DNA of 17,777 nt from JBBDXA01 sp040902585 (GTDB lineage Bacteria; Planctomycetota; Phycisphaerae; Phycisphaerales; Phycisphaeraceae): positions 1-17,777 of the forward strand of contig JBBDXA010000196.1 of NCBI GenBank assembly GCA_040902585.1. The letters run 5' to 3'. Of this stretch, positions 7,336 to 17,541 are shown piece by piece. The notes below the pieces were generated by a model. The model saw only the letters and a list, made by a program, of their open reading frames with translations, ran no database searches and was not told where the DNA came from. Numbering within the stretch: position 1 is the stretch's first letter; every line of letters starts with the position of its first letter. Both the position numbers and the translations under genes were made by a program.

Positions 7336-8406
7336 ATGAATACTGAGGCGATCATCCGGGATTTGCCTTCGCCGCCAACACCGCGCGTTCGGGTGGAAGC
7401 GGTTGATGGAACGATTCGCATTCGGTTCTACCTCGCTTCCACGAAGACAAACATTTCACCCGTATGGGGCGTGATCGCATTCATCGTAGGGGCCGGCCTT
7501 CTGGGCGGCCTCGGGGAAGCGTCGGAAAAGGGCGTGGCGTTCTGGGCGGGCATTACACTCGCTGGAATCGGGTTGCCGCTGATTATTCTCGGCGTCGTAA
7601 TCCTTACGTTGCATTTCTACTTTGAACTGCGCCTGACCGATGAGTGCGTTGAAATCCACGTGGAGAAGCGAGCGGCGACAAGGATCCCGCTTGAAGAGAT
7701 ATTCGCGGTGCGCGCCGAGGTGGTCCTGGCACAGGACTCGAAAGGTCGAGGTGCACACCTGGTCCTCGATACGCCGCACGGTTCGCTTCGCCTGTTGAAG
7801 CAGGACAGCGTGGAGGAGGTCGAGTATGCCGCGTTGGTGTTGCAGACGGCTTTGAGTCTCCCCACGGTACGTCACGAGGCCATCCCTTCCGTCACGGCAT
7901 CGAGTGGCGATCTCAACTTCGAAAACCGGTCGCAGTCGCTCGGCTGCTGCGTGCTTGGTACGTGGTTGCTCGTGGCTGGCGCGGTGATCGCCTTCGCATC
8001 GGGCGACATACCGACAGGCCTCCTTCTCCTCCCGCTCGCACTGCTTCTCGTGTGGGTCTCGCGTCGACTTCGCGCTCATTGGCCGACGCGCGAACAGGAG
8101 GCGCTGGCGCGTCAATATCGGGTTGCAATCGTTAAACGAAATCCTGTGAGTGATAATCCGAGCGAATCTCCGTTTCGCAAGGAGCCCCCGACCTGGCGGT
8201 TGGTGACTCTTTGCATACTGACCGCTGTCGGTAGCGCAGCCATCGCATACCTGCTCTATGGCAGCGTGGTGAATCGAGCGATACTCCATTTCTTTCTCTC
8301 CATGATCGCTATGGCGGCTCTTTCGGTGCTGATGCCGGCAAGCTTCCGTTTCTTCCGCTGGTACAGCCGTCGATTGTGTGAATGGTGGGGCCTGCCCTGG
8401 CAATGA
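7336..8406 (+). CDS. Six-helix membrane protein of unknown function
   Basis: I do not recognise this 356-residue protein. It has six likely membrane segments in three pairs: about residues 42-60 and 68-92, 203-221 and 225-243, then 288-308 and 316-334. Between the first two pairs lies a soluble domain of about 100 residues (ELRLTDECVEIHVEKR... to ...EYAALVLQTALSL). Its pattern resembles a PH-like beta domain with a closing helix; this is a guess from strand pattern. Short basic loops (VSRRLRAHW, WYSRRLCEW) suggest cytoplasmic ends. No clear ribosome binding site precedes the ATG. The stop codon lies one base from the stop codon of the convergent cytochrome P460-type gene, with no room for a terminator. 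Confidence 0.72.
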   Translation: MNTEAIIRDLPSPPTPRVRVEAVDGTIRIRFYLASTKTNISPVWGVIAFIVGAGLLGGLGEASEKGVAFWAGITLAGIGLPLIILGVVILTLHFYFELRLTDECVEIHVEKRAATRIPLEEIFAVRAEVVLAQDSKGRGAHLVLDTPHGSLRLLKQDSVEEVEYAALVLQTALSLPTVRHEAIPSVTASSGDLNFENRSQSLGCCVLGTWLLVAGAVIAFASGDIPTGLLLLPLALLLVWVSRRLRAHWPTREQEALARQYRVAIVKRNPVSDNPSESPFRKEPPTWRLVTLCILTAVGSAAIAYLLYGSVVNRAILHFFLSMIAMAALSVLMPASFRFFRWYSRRLCEWWGLPWQ

Positions 8407-8407
8407 G

Positions 8408-8977
8408 CTACTTTTTCGCCCAGTGCCCGAAGACATAATCCGTCTTCGCCGCCAGTCGATGACACTGCACGCAGGATGCGATTTTGCCGTGCTCGATCTT
8501 GGCGGGGTTCTCGTAGTAGAAATATTCCCAGTCACCGTGCTGCGGATCGAAGCCGGGCGAGCGTTTGATCATGCCGCCGACGCCGGTGTCCAATCGCTTC
8601 TCGTCATCATCGCGCAGCTTGCGTTTGACGATAACGGAGCCGACGGGGTAGGCCGCCTTGTCCTCGAACGCCTTCCCGGCCGCGTCGTTCATGAACACGT
8701 GAATCCAGTGCATGGCGTGTGGGCCGTTGGCTTTCTTCACTTGTTCGATGTCGGCGTTGGTGGTGATGCGGCACAGCCGGGAAAGGCCGCCGTCGACGAG
8801 TTTGAGCCCCTTGGGCTTGCAGGTGGTCGGGTAGTTGCTGGCGATCTCCGTGATGTCCGCGGGCACCTTCGACTCCTGGCCGTTGGTCTGTCGAGCGGTC
8901 TCAGCACAGCCGGCGAGAAGGGCGTGCCATGCGATGATGGAAGAAATCGAAGCGACGAAGAGAAGAATGCGTGACAT
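8408..8977 (-). CDS. Cytochrome P460-family lipoprotein
   Basis: The 189-residue product begins with a lipoprotein signal peptide ending in the lipobox LLAGC (Cys24), so the mature protein should be anchored in a membrane on the periplasmic side. Near the C terminus is a c-type haem site CVQCH (Cys169, Cys172, His173), followed by RLAAKTDYVFGHW, characteristic of the cytochrome P460 family. Known members oxidise hydroxylamine or detoxify nitrogen oxides, and their haem is cross-linked to a lysine. Lysines in VIVKRK (residues 116-120) lie in the region expected for it, but I cannot confirm the residue. The family also contains members without demonstrated hydroxylamine activity, so the reaction is uncertain. 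GGAAC seven bases upstream supports the start at 8977. It diverges from the glycoside hydrolase gene across a 62-bp spacer. Confidence 0.83.
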   Translation of the reverse strand: MSRILLFVASISSIIAWHALLAGCAETARQTNGQESKVPADITEIASNYPTTCKPKGLKLVDGGLSRLCRITTNADIEQVKKANGPHAMHWIHVFMNDAAGKAFEDKAAYPVGSVIVKRKLRDDDEKRLDTGVGGMIKRSPGFDPQHGDWEYFYYENPAKIEHGKIASCVQCHRLAAKTDYVFGHWAKK

Positions 8978-9039
8978 GCAAAGTTCCAGATGGATGAACG
9001 GCTCGTGCTGCCCTTGCGATACTATCACGGCGGGCCCCG

Positions 9040-10791
9040 ATGAAAGGTAACAGGATTGTGACAAGTTCTCTTCGCCATACGATTCGCGTCACGCTGCTGA
9101 CGGCTCTGGTCACGCTGGCGGCGTGCAGGACGTCGGCTGCGCCGCAGCCTCTGGTGCCGCAGGCGGTCGATCTTCGTGCCGGCATGCCGGCGATCGAAAA
9201 GCCCGGCGTGCCTCTGTTGCACGAAAAGGTGACGGAGGCGGACGACAACGCGGGACTGGCGCTGGATTCAAGCGAGGCATTTGTGTGGCGTCACGCACCT
9301 GTCGAGGGCGGCGCGAAGTTCAACCTGTCACTTGGAACGGACGCGAGTGATTCGTTCGATCGTGCGGTATTGACGGTGTGGGACTGGCACAACCAGCCTG
9401 TGTTCCAGCGAGCGTTCAACGGCGCCGCTAAGCAGAATGTGACTTTCGCGGTGCACGGCAACGGCACCTACCTTCTCACACTCGATGCCTTCGCGAAGGA
9501 CAAGTGCGTCTATCGCTTGATTAGAAGCGTGAGCGTTTCGCCGGATGCTCAAGGGCGGCGTGAGGCGTGGAAGGGGAGTGACTACTGGCTGGGTATCTGC
9601 GCGTTTCCCGGGCGTTATCACTGGACCAGCGGGGGGAAGCCGGTGTTGCCCGAGGGATTGAGCGAGCAGCAGGCGAGAGAGCGAGAGGCGGAATTGATTG
9701 CAAAACTCGGCCTGACGCACGCGCGGCTGGATGTTTCGATGGTCATGCCGGAGAACGACAAGCAGGCGATCGACTGGAAGCGGATGGATGCGGCCGTGAA
9801 CGCTGTTACGCCGCAAGCAGCGGAAAGGCTTGCGTTACAGGTGATGCATCCGCCGGACTGGGCGATCGATCCGAAGTACAAGGATGAAACGAAAGACCGC
9901 TGGCGTTTCCCGCGCCGCGAGGATGCGTATCGTCGTTACGTGCGCCAGCTCGTCACGCGCTACGGCAAACACGCGGCGTTCATTCAGATTTACAACGAGC
10001 CGGATCAGGTCGAATTCTGGCCCGGCGAGCCCGCGGAATACCTCAAGGAAGTCGAGTGGGCGAAGGATGAGATTCGCAAGCTGCTGCCTGATGTCACAAT
10101 CACCAACGGCGGATATGCCTTCATCGATCCGAAGAAGAGCGAGTACTACATCAACCAACTCAAGGGCAAGCTCGACCTCCAGGCCTACCACTCGCACGGC
10201 AACCTGCGCGAACTCATCCGTGATCGCGAGATGATGGGGAAGCTGCACACTGAGGCCGGCTACGAGAAGCCTCGCTTCATCAACACCGAGTGCGGCTACG
10301 CAGCCTGGCGTCTCGATCAGGAACGCGCCCAGGCCATCGCGATTCTCCAGAAGATCGTCTACGCCTGGGCCCATGGCGATGAGGGCATGCTGCTCTTCTG
10401 CTCGCGCATGACGAAGGGCCCGGGGCCCCCGGGTCGCAGCGGGCGTGACTTTGGGCTGCTCGACTACAACTTCTGCCCGCGCTTCGCCTACGGCGCGGTC
10501 GCGGCGTTCACGAACACTTACGCCGGCGCGAAGTTCGAGCGCGTGCTCAGCGGCAAGGGCAACGTACATGCCTACGTCTTCGCGAAGGGCGCTGACAAAC
10601 TCGTGGCGATCTTCACCATGGACAAGCCTGAAAAGGTCACCCTCGAAAGCGACGCGAAGGCTGCGGCGCGAATTGACGCGATGGGCAACAGCACGAAGCT
10701 GGAGGCATCGACCAAAGTCAACATCGACGCGGGACAGTACCTGACGACGATCGTGCTGAACGGCGCTACGCACGTCGAGCTGCGCGAGTGA
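9040..10791 (+). CDS. Secreted glycoside hydrolase-like lipoprotein (clan GH-A type)
   Basis: The 583-residue product carries a lipoprotein signal peptide with lipobox LAAC (Cys29). After a beta-rich N-terminal region (about residues 60-170) comes a TIM-barrel-like domain from about residue 180. QIYNEPD places a probable acid/base glutamate at residue 320, and FINTECGYAAW a probable nucleophile at Glu417. This spacing and the NEP motif fit clan GH-A families such as GH39 or GH5. The family, and therefore the polysaccharide substrate, cannot be fixed from reading alone. A C-terminal beta domain (about 500-583) follows. The region around residues 458-468 (PGPPGRSG) is encoded by a GC-rich self-complementary stretch. 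No strong ribosome binding site precedes ATG 9040. The gene ends just before a palindrome and a scaffold gap, convergent with clpC. Confidence 0.8.
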   Translation: MKGNRIVTSSLRHTIRVTLLTALVTLAACRTSAAPQPLVPQAVDLRAGMPAIEKPGVPLLHEKVTEADDNAGLALDSSEAFVWRHAPVEGGAKFNLSLGTDASDSFDRAVLTVWDWHNQPVFQRAFNGAAKQNVTFAVHGNGTYLLTLDAFAKDKCVYRLIRSVSVSPDAQGRREAWKGSDYWLGICAFPGRYHWTSGGKPVLPEGLSEQQAREREAELIAKLGLTHARLDVSMVMPENDKQAIDWKRMDAAVNAVTPQAAERLALQVMHPPDWAIDPKYKDETKDRWRFPRREDAYRRYVRQLVTRYGKHAAFIQIYNEPDQVEFWPGEPAEYLKEVEWAKDEIRKLLPDVTITNGGYAFIDPKKSEYYINQLKGKLDLQAYHSHGNLRELIRDREMMGKLHTEAGYEKPRFINTECGYAAWRLDQERAQAIAILQKIVYAWAHGDEGMLLFCSRMTKGPGPPGRSGRDFGLLDYNFCPRFAYGAVAAFTNTYAGAKFERVLSGKGNVHAYVFAKGADKLVAIFTMDKPEKVTLESDAKAAARIDAMGNSTKLEASTKVNIDAGQYLTTIVLNGATHVELRE

Positions 10792-10793
10792 AG

Positions 10794-10847
10794 GGCGAAA
10801 GCCCANNNNNNNNNNAGCCCAGGGATAGCTATCCCTGGGCTTTCGCC
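10794..10847. repeat. Large palindrome between the hydrolase gene and clpC
   Basis: AGCCCAGGGATAGC and its continuation to 10841 make a perfect 26-nt palindrome (10816-10841). Outside it, GGCGAAAGCCCA (10794-10805) pairs with TGGGCTTTCGCC (10836-10847). If the ten N are spurious, the whole is close to one long palindrome. It sits two bases after the hydrolase stop codon and may act as a transcript-end hairpin, though the tail CTCTGAATTAG is only weakly T-rich. Confidence 0.7.
10806..10815. other. Assembly gap (10 N)
   Basis: Ten unresolved bases inside a palindromic sequence; true length unknown. Confidence 0.99.
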
Positions 10848-10857
10848 TCTGAATTAG

Positions 10858-10892
10858 AAAAGGGCGCGTCTCGCGACGCGCCCTTTGTTTTG
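10858..10892 (-). terminator. Bidirectional terminator between clpC and the hydrolase gene
   Basis: GGGCGCGTC (10862-10870) and GACGCGCCC (10875-10883) form a 9-bp GC stem with a four-base loop, extended by flanking A/T pairs. On the minus strand it is followed by TTTTCTAATT and serves clpC, whose stop lies about 20 bases away. On the plus strand it is followed by TTTGTTTTGTCTT and can serve the hydrolase gene. Confidence 0.85.
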
Positions 10893-10911
10893 TCTTGGTT
10901 TCAGCGAAGGA

Positions 10912-13455
<2,544 letters not shown>

Positions 13456-13861
13456 GGCTTCTCTCACTTTCCCTGGTGGCGTCATTGCCGCCAGTTACGG
13501 TCATTGTAGCGCTCGCGGCGCGGTGTGTGTTCAGCGTATGGGGAAATTGCAGGTCATCCTTTGACCAATCGGGAGGGCGGCCCTGAATCAAGGCTTTCGT
13601 GCGATGGATGTGCATGTTCAATGGCAAAGCGCGGCATGTCAAACGGTGTTATCGGCAAAATCGTGATGGCAACGTAGAAGAGTTGATGTGCCGTAGTGGC
13701 AGGAGGCGGATGCCAAGGCTGCGGAAGCGGCGGGTTGGCGGTGTGGGGCGAAGCGAAGGGAGAGGGTGATACCGATCAGCGCACGGGAATCGTCGAGAGG
13801 GAAGGGCAGCAGGTTCTTTACCCTAAGCCGCGTCGCACGATCGAAAAGGACCATCGCCCAT
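13456..13861. other. 406-bp spacer upstream of clpC
   Basis: No protein-coding gene could be supported here. On the minus strand, TACAAT at 13508-13503 could be a -10 box for clpC (start near 13496, leader about 41 nt) with only a weak -35 box (AACACA). Further upstream, GGTCA (13552-13556) and TGACC (13562-13566) form a perfect 5-bp inverted repeat with a five-base spacer. It could be an operator. No CIRCE element was seen, and only one CtsR-like heptad (GGTCAAA on the minus strand) is present. The remainder, about 13567-13861, shows nothing I can assign and no clear terminator for the gene that ends at 13862. Confidence 0.4.
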
Positions 13862-14761
13862 TTACTTCACATGTTCGTAGACCTGCCGCGACGTTTCACG
13901 CAATTGCAGGTGCAACGCCAACTCCGCCTTCACATCCTCCGGCGGCGTCACCTTGAAAACGAAGGTGGATTCCTTTGACCTTGAAGCCATGGGAATCAAT
14001 TGTGTCGTGTCCTTGGGAACCAAGGCGGACAGGGTTCCTTTCAGAACAGCCGACTTGATTTCGGAGTCGGGAAGAATGGCCTTTATGTCTGCTGAAACGG
14101 GGATCCCGATTGCATTGACTTCGCTGGACATTTCCAGGCATGGCAGTCCCGCGTATTCTTTCATGGCGGTCAACTTCATCTGGCCCGAAACCTTTCCGTC
14201 ACCCGCCTTCCAAGCCTTTGCCGCTTTGTCTCCGTCAAGCTCCCAAGTGTCGCCGATCTTGTACCGGCGACCGGTCAACGACCACAAGTCCACACCGTCC
14301 TGGTCCGACACGCGATGAGTGAGGTTGAGTTGTTTGAGGACATCAGTCGCCGCGGGAGGCAGCTCGGCATCGGTGTCTTCAAGCGTGAAGCGCGGGCCGT
14401 CCTTGGACATCGTTTCCACGACCCATGTTCCATTTTTCAGCAATCCGTGTTGGTTTTCGTGATCCCCAATCGCTTTCGAGAGTTCCTCCACGCGAAATCT
14501 TACCGAGACCAAATGTCCGTTCTTGTTCACCTCAAGAACCTCGACCTCCGCTTTCATTCTCCGGCTCAACTTGGGTTTCGCGTTCGGCTCCTTCGCCTTG
14601 CCGTTGACGTGCATGGTCATGATGATCTCGTTGGTCTGTTCCTTTGTAACGCGGAACCGTTGCCCGACCTGCCACGGTCGATCGAGTTTAATCTCAAAGT
14701 CTTCCGCTTGAACCGGCACGCACAACAACAGCAGGGCAACGGTGAAGTGGATGGCATGCAT
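13862..14761 (-). CDS. Exported protein of unknown function
   Basis: I do not recognise this 299-residue protein. It has a clear signal peptide: MHAIHFTVALLLLCVPVQA, with probable cleavage after QAEA-like position VQA (residue 19), so the product should be periplasmic or secreted. The mature part alternates short hydrophobic strands and charged loops (DRPWQVGQRFRVTKEQTNE, HLVSVRFRVEELSKAIG, RRYKIGDTWELDGDKAAKAW), suggesting a beta-rich fold without membrane segments. No catalytic motif is evident. ATG 14761 is chosen because GGGAG lies six bases upstream and the signal peptide begins there; the frame is open for 19 more codons upstream without a signal-like start. It lies on the same strand as the truncated radical SAM gene, 91 bp downstream of it, and may once have been co-transcribed with it. 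Confidence 0.74.
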   Translation of the reverse strand: MHAIHFTVALLLLCVPVQAEDFEIKLDRPWQVGQRFRVTKEQTNEIIMTMHVNGKAKEPNAKPKLSRRMKAEVEVLEVNKNGHLVSVRFRVEELSKAIGDHENQHGLLKNGTWVVETMSKDGPRFTLEDTDAELPPAATDVLKQLNLTHRVSDQDGVDLWSLTGRRYKIGDTWELDGDKAAKAWKAGDGKVSGQMKLTAMKEYAGLPCLEMSSEVNAIGIPVSADIKAILPDSEIKSAVLKGTLSALVPKDTTQLIPMASRSKESTFVFKVTPPEDVKAELALHLQLRETSRQVYEHVK

Positions 14762-14800
14762 GGCTGACTCCCGACCTCTGATGAACCACTGAATCCCGGC

Positions 14801-14821
14801 GCACATCGCACATCGCACATC
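14801..14821. repeat. Three tandem GCACATC heptamers
   Basis: GCACATC occurs three times in perfect tandem in the spacer between the truncated radical SAM gene and the exported-protein gene. Its function, if any, is unknown. It may be a simple microsatellite. Confidence 0.7.
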
Positions 14822-14852
14822 CTACTGCATGCAGTTGAATTCGCCTCGCAAT

Positions 14853-15695
14853 TCAAAACAGATTCATCTGCCCGCGCGCGTCGATCAGCGGCGGGCGAAA
14901 CGATGCGCTGGACAACGGTCCGAGCGACTTATCCAGACCGCTTCGCTTGGCGAAGACTTTGAACATCGCGTTGATCTGCTCGGCGACCGGGCCTGTGCCG
15001 CGGCCGCGCTCGCCGAAGCGTGACTGATAAAGCTCACCGTCGCGGGTGTCACGGATGAGTGATTCCACATGAGCTGCCCGCTCGGGAAAATGGTGCGCCA
15101 GCCAGTCGAGGAAGAGAGCCTTGAGCTGGTGGGGGAGTCGAAGCAGGACATAACCCGCGCCGAGCGCGCCGGCTTCTTTCACTGCGGCGAGAATCGCCGG
15201 CACCTCCTTATCGGTCAGGCCGGGAATGATCGGCGCGACCATCGCCATCACCGGCACGCCCGCCTCGGAGAGCTCCCGAATCGTCCGCAGCCGATCCGCA
15301 GGCGAACTCGCACGCGGCTCCATCGTCATCGCCAGTGACTTATCCAACGTCGTCACGCTCACCGCCACGCGCACGGCGTTGTGCCGCGCCAGTTCCTTTA
15401 ATAGATCCAAATCACGTAGGACCAGCCGATTCTTCGTCACGATGCCCACCGGCTGGCGACACTCAGCCATCACCTCCAGGCACCCGCGCGTGATCTTCAG
15501 CTTGGCCTCGATCGGCTGATAACAGTCCGTCACGCCGCTCATCGCAATCGTCTCGCCGCGCCACTTGGGCGACGCGAGCTCCTTCCGCAAGAGGGCGGGC
15601 GCTTCGAGCTTGGCGACGATGCGCGTTTCGAAGTCCAGCCCGCAGGAGAAGCCCAGCCGTTCATGATCCGGCCGGGCGTAACAATAGATACAACT
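14853..15695 (-). pseudogene. Radical SAM protein (PA0069/SplB-like), N-terminus cut off by element insertion
   Basis: The open frame on the minus strand begins abruptly at 15695 with residues S-C-I-Y-C-Y-A-R-P, directly after an in-frame TAA (15698-15696), and continues for 280 residues to the stop. CIYCYARP is the second half of the iron-sulfur motif of SplB-like radical SAM proteins (C-x3-C-x2-C type), and the next part, LGFSCGLDFETRIVAKLEAP, is also typical. The first cysteine and the expected N-terminal 60-odd residues are missing. The remaining chain has the rest of the barrel (VGIVTKNRLVLRDLDLLKEL, APIIPGLTD, YVLLRLPHQL) and an apparently intact C terminus ending QMNLF. The fragment cannot bind the cluster, so it should be inactive unless excision of the adjacent element restores the gene. 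The family function is unknown; relation to spore photoproduct lyase is by sequence only. Confidence 0.85.
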
Positions 15696-15700
15696 TTACT
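15684..15700. other. Inferred attachment-site junction (left end of element)
   Basis: Radical SAM coding sequence reads cleanly on the minus strand up to TGT-ATC-TAT-TGT-TAC (about 15692-15678). One codon further, AGT (15695-15693) is already not the glycine expected in the family, and a stop codon follows. Serine recombinases exchange strands at a central dinucleotide, so the crossover probably lies within a few bases of 15690-15696. The exact core cannot be set without the other junction. Confidence 0.6.
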
Positions 15701-15722
15701 TTGCTTTCCCCCACGGTAGACT
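15695..15722 (+). promoter_or_regulatory. Candidate promoter of the serine recombinase
   Basis: TTTACT (15695-15700), 16 bases, then TAGACT (15717-15722). Transcription would begin near 15729, about 20 bases before the start codon. The -35 box lies on the junction itself, so integration or excision could change the promoter. Confidence 0.42.
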
Positions 15723-15748
15723 ATGGGCAACTTCTGAAAGGAAAACCC

Positions 15749-17443
15749 ATGCTTACCGCACACAGCTACGCCCGCTTCTCTTCAAAAAAGCAACGCAAGG
15801 GACACAGCGAAGAACGGCAGACGGAAAACTTTTTTGCTCATTGCAAGGCGAAGGGCTACGCCACTGCCATGATGGAAATTGACAGGGGCGTAAGTGCATG
15901 GAAGGGGAAGAACGCAACGGAAGGGGCGCTAGCCCGCATACTGGCAGCGATCAAAGATGGAAGGATCAAGAAAGGTGATGTACTGGTAGTGGAAAGTCTC
16001 GACAGGTTAAGCAGGGAGCAGGTGCTAGACGCCTTACACCTTTTCACTTCCATCATTAAGCAAGGCGTCCAGGTTGACACTATCAGCGATAGCTACACGT
16101 ACACGGTTGAAACCGTTAACCGTAACCCGTTTGACTTGATGTACTCCATCATGCTTATGTCCAGGGCAAACGAAGAGAACAACACGAAGAGTAAGCGAGT
16201 GCTTGAAGCATGGAATAAGAAGCGCAGGAACGCCAGCACTACCCCGCTATCTGCTAAAGCCCCCGCATGGTTAGAACTGGTAGACGGCAAATTCATATTC
16301 AAGGCAAAGGAAGCTGCTACGGTAAAGCGCATCATAGACATGTCATTAGGCGGAGCAGGTGCGCCGACTATCTGCAAAACCCTTAACAGGGAAAAAGTGC
16401 CTACACTTGGCAGGGCGAAGCGCTGGGAGTATTCCAATATCAGGCACTACCTTAATTCTCGCAACCTGCTAGGTGAGTATCAACCCTGCATTATGAAAGA
16501 TGGAAAGCCCGTACCAGAAGGCGAACCGATCAAGGGATACTACCCCGCTTTGCTGAATGATAAACAGTGGTACGCATTGCAGGGAGCATTAGCAACCCGT
16601 AGGACAGCAGGCAAGGGAAGGAATAGCGGTACTATCGCTAACCTTTTCGGAAGACTGCTTACCAGTGGCAACGATGGCAGCACGTTGTACCTGTCACAGA
16701 AGCGAAAGGAAAACATTAACTTAGTCAGCGGCGATACCGTCAAGGGCTTAGCAGAAACCCCTAGCTTCCCCTACAATGCTTTTGAAGCCCACTTCCTGCA
16801 ATGGGTAAGCGAAGTACGAATAGGTGACACAAGCCCCGCAGAAGGCAACCTAGCCCCATTACAGGGGCAGCTAGAAGAAACCCGTAAAAAGATCAGGCAG
16901 GTAGAGAAGCAACTAGAAACGGCTGAAGCTGGCGGGGGCTTTTCTCGCCTTATGACTTTACTTACCAAGCTGGAAGGTATCGAAGTAGCACAGCAGGCAG
17001 CGATAGAAGCGGAGCAGGCGAAGCGAGCAACCCCCACGGCAACAGGCGCAGATATTGCAATGATAGCCAAGCTTGCTACGATCAAGCCCGATACCATCCT
17101 TGAAGGATCAGAAGACAATGCCAGCATGGTAAGGGAAAAGCTAAAGCAGGCGGTAGCTACTGTAGTCAAAAGCATTGAATTGTACACCTACAGTAGTAAC
17201 CGCATTAGACGTATCGGGGTAGCTTCTGTTACCCTTGCAGACGGTGCAAAAAGAATTTTTGCTATGCGAGTAGAACGGAAGAAAGAAACCTTGAGCGCTT
17301 CCAACAATGTACGGTACACAGGTACGGTAGACTTTGCCAAGCTAGGCAAGGCGCTAGAGCAGGCAGAAGACTTTACAGCAGCTTTTCCTACTGCCTTCAC
17401 AGCGGCTGTTAAAAAGGTAAAGTATCAACCCACGGCAGCGTAA
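15749..17443 (+). CDS. Large serine recombinase (site-specific integrase)
   Basis: The 564-residue product cuts and rejoins DNA at attachment sites through a serine-DNA linkage. The N-terminal resolvase domain (about 1-150) has SYARFSSKKQ with Ser11 as the likely nucleophile, and ESLDRLSRE giving Asp85, Arg86 and Arg89 of the active site. The recombinase domain (about 170-285) contains ATVKRIIDMSLGGAGAPTIC, NREKVPTLG, WEYSNIRHYLNSRNLLGEY and GYYPALLNDKQW. Where most relatives have a zinc ribbon (near 298-315), this one reads LFGRLLTSGNDGSTL, with no cysteine; in fact no cysteine occurs after residue 247. A charged, probably coiled-coil stretch spans about 365-425. AAAGGA six bases before ATG 15749 fixes the start; the frame is open 16 codons further up, through the promoter. 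Codon use differs sharply from its neighbours, as expected for a transferred gene. Two terminators follow. Confidence 0.93.
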   Translation: MLTAHSYARFSSKKQRKGHSEERQTENFFAHCKAKGYATAMMEIDRGVSAWKGKNATEGALARILAAIKDGRIKKGDVLVVESLDRLSREQVLDALHLFTSIIKQGVQVDTISDSYTYTVETVNRNPFDLMYSIMLMSRANEENNTKSKRVLEAWNKKRRNASTTPLSAKAPAWLELVDGKFIFKAKEAATVKRIIDMSLGGAGAPTICKTLNREKVPTLGRAKRWEYSNIRHYLNSRNLLGEYQPCIMKDGKPVPEGEPIKGYYPALLNDKQWYALQGALATRRTAGKGRNSGTIANLFGRLLTSGNDGSTLYLSQKRKENINLVSGDTVKGLAETPSFPYNAFEAHFLQWVSEVRIGDTSPAEGNLAPLQGQLEETRKKIRQVEKQLETAEAGGGFSRLMTLLTKLEGIEVAQQAAIEAEQAKRATPTATGADIAMIAKLATIKPDTILEGSEDNASMVREKLKQAVATVVKSIELYTYSSNRIRRIGVASVTLADGAKRIFAMRVERKKETLSASNNVRYTGTVDFAKLGKALEQAEDFTAAFPTAFTAAVKKVKYQPTAA

Positions 17444-17470
17444 GGGCGATCAGCAAAGAAACGCAAAAGA

Positions 17471-17505
17471 AACCCCCGCCCCGCCAGGGCGGGGGTTTTT
17501 AGTTT
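17471..17505 (+). terminator. Terminator after the recombinase gene
   Basis: AACCCCCGCCC (17471-17481) and GGGCGGGGGTT (17487-17497) form an 11-bp stem with loop CGCCA, followed by TTTAGTTTATT. It begins 27 bases after the recombinase stop codon. Confidence 0.9.
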
Positions 17506-17541
17506 ATTGAAAACCCTGTAGGGCTAATGTCTACCAAGTAT

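Noticed and set aside
9835..10773. 312-codon open frame antisense to the glycoside hydrolase gene
   Set aside because: It is a shadow of the catalytic domain region, with composition typical of antisense frames in GC-rich DNA.
13456..13861. CIRCE or classical CtsR operator upstream of clpC
   Set aside because: No TTAGCACTC/GAGTGCTAA pair and no tandem GGTCAAA heptads were found.
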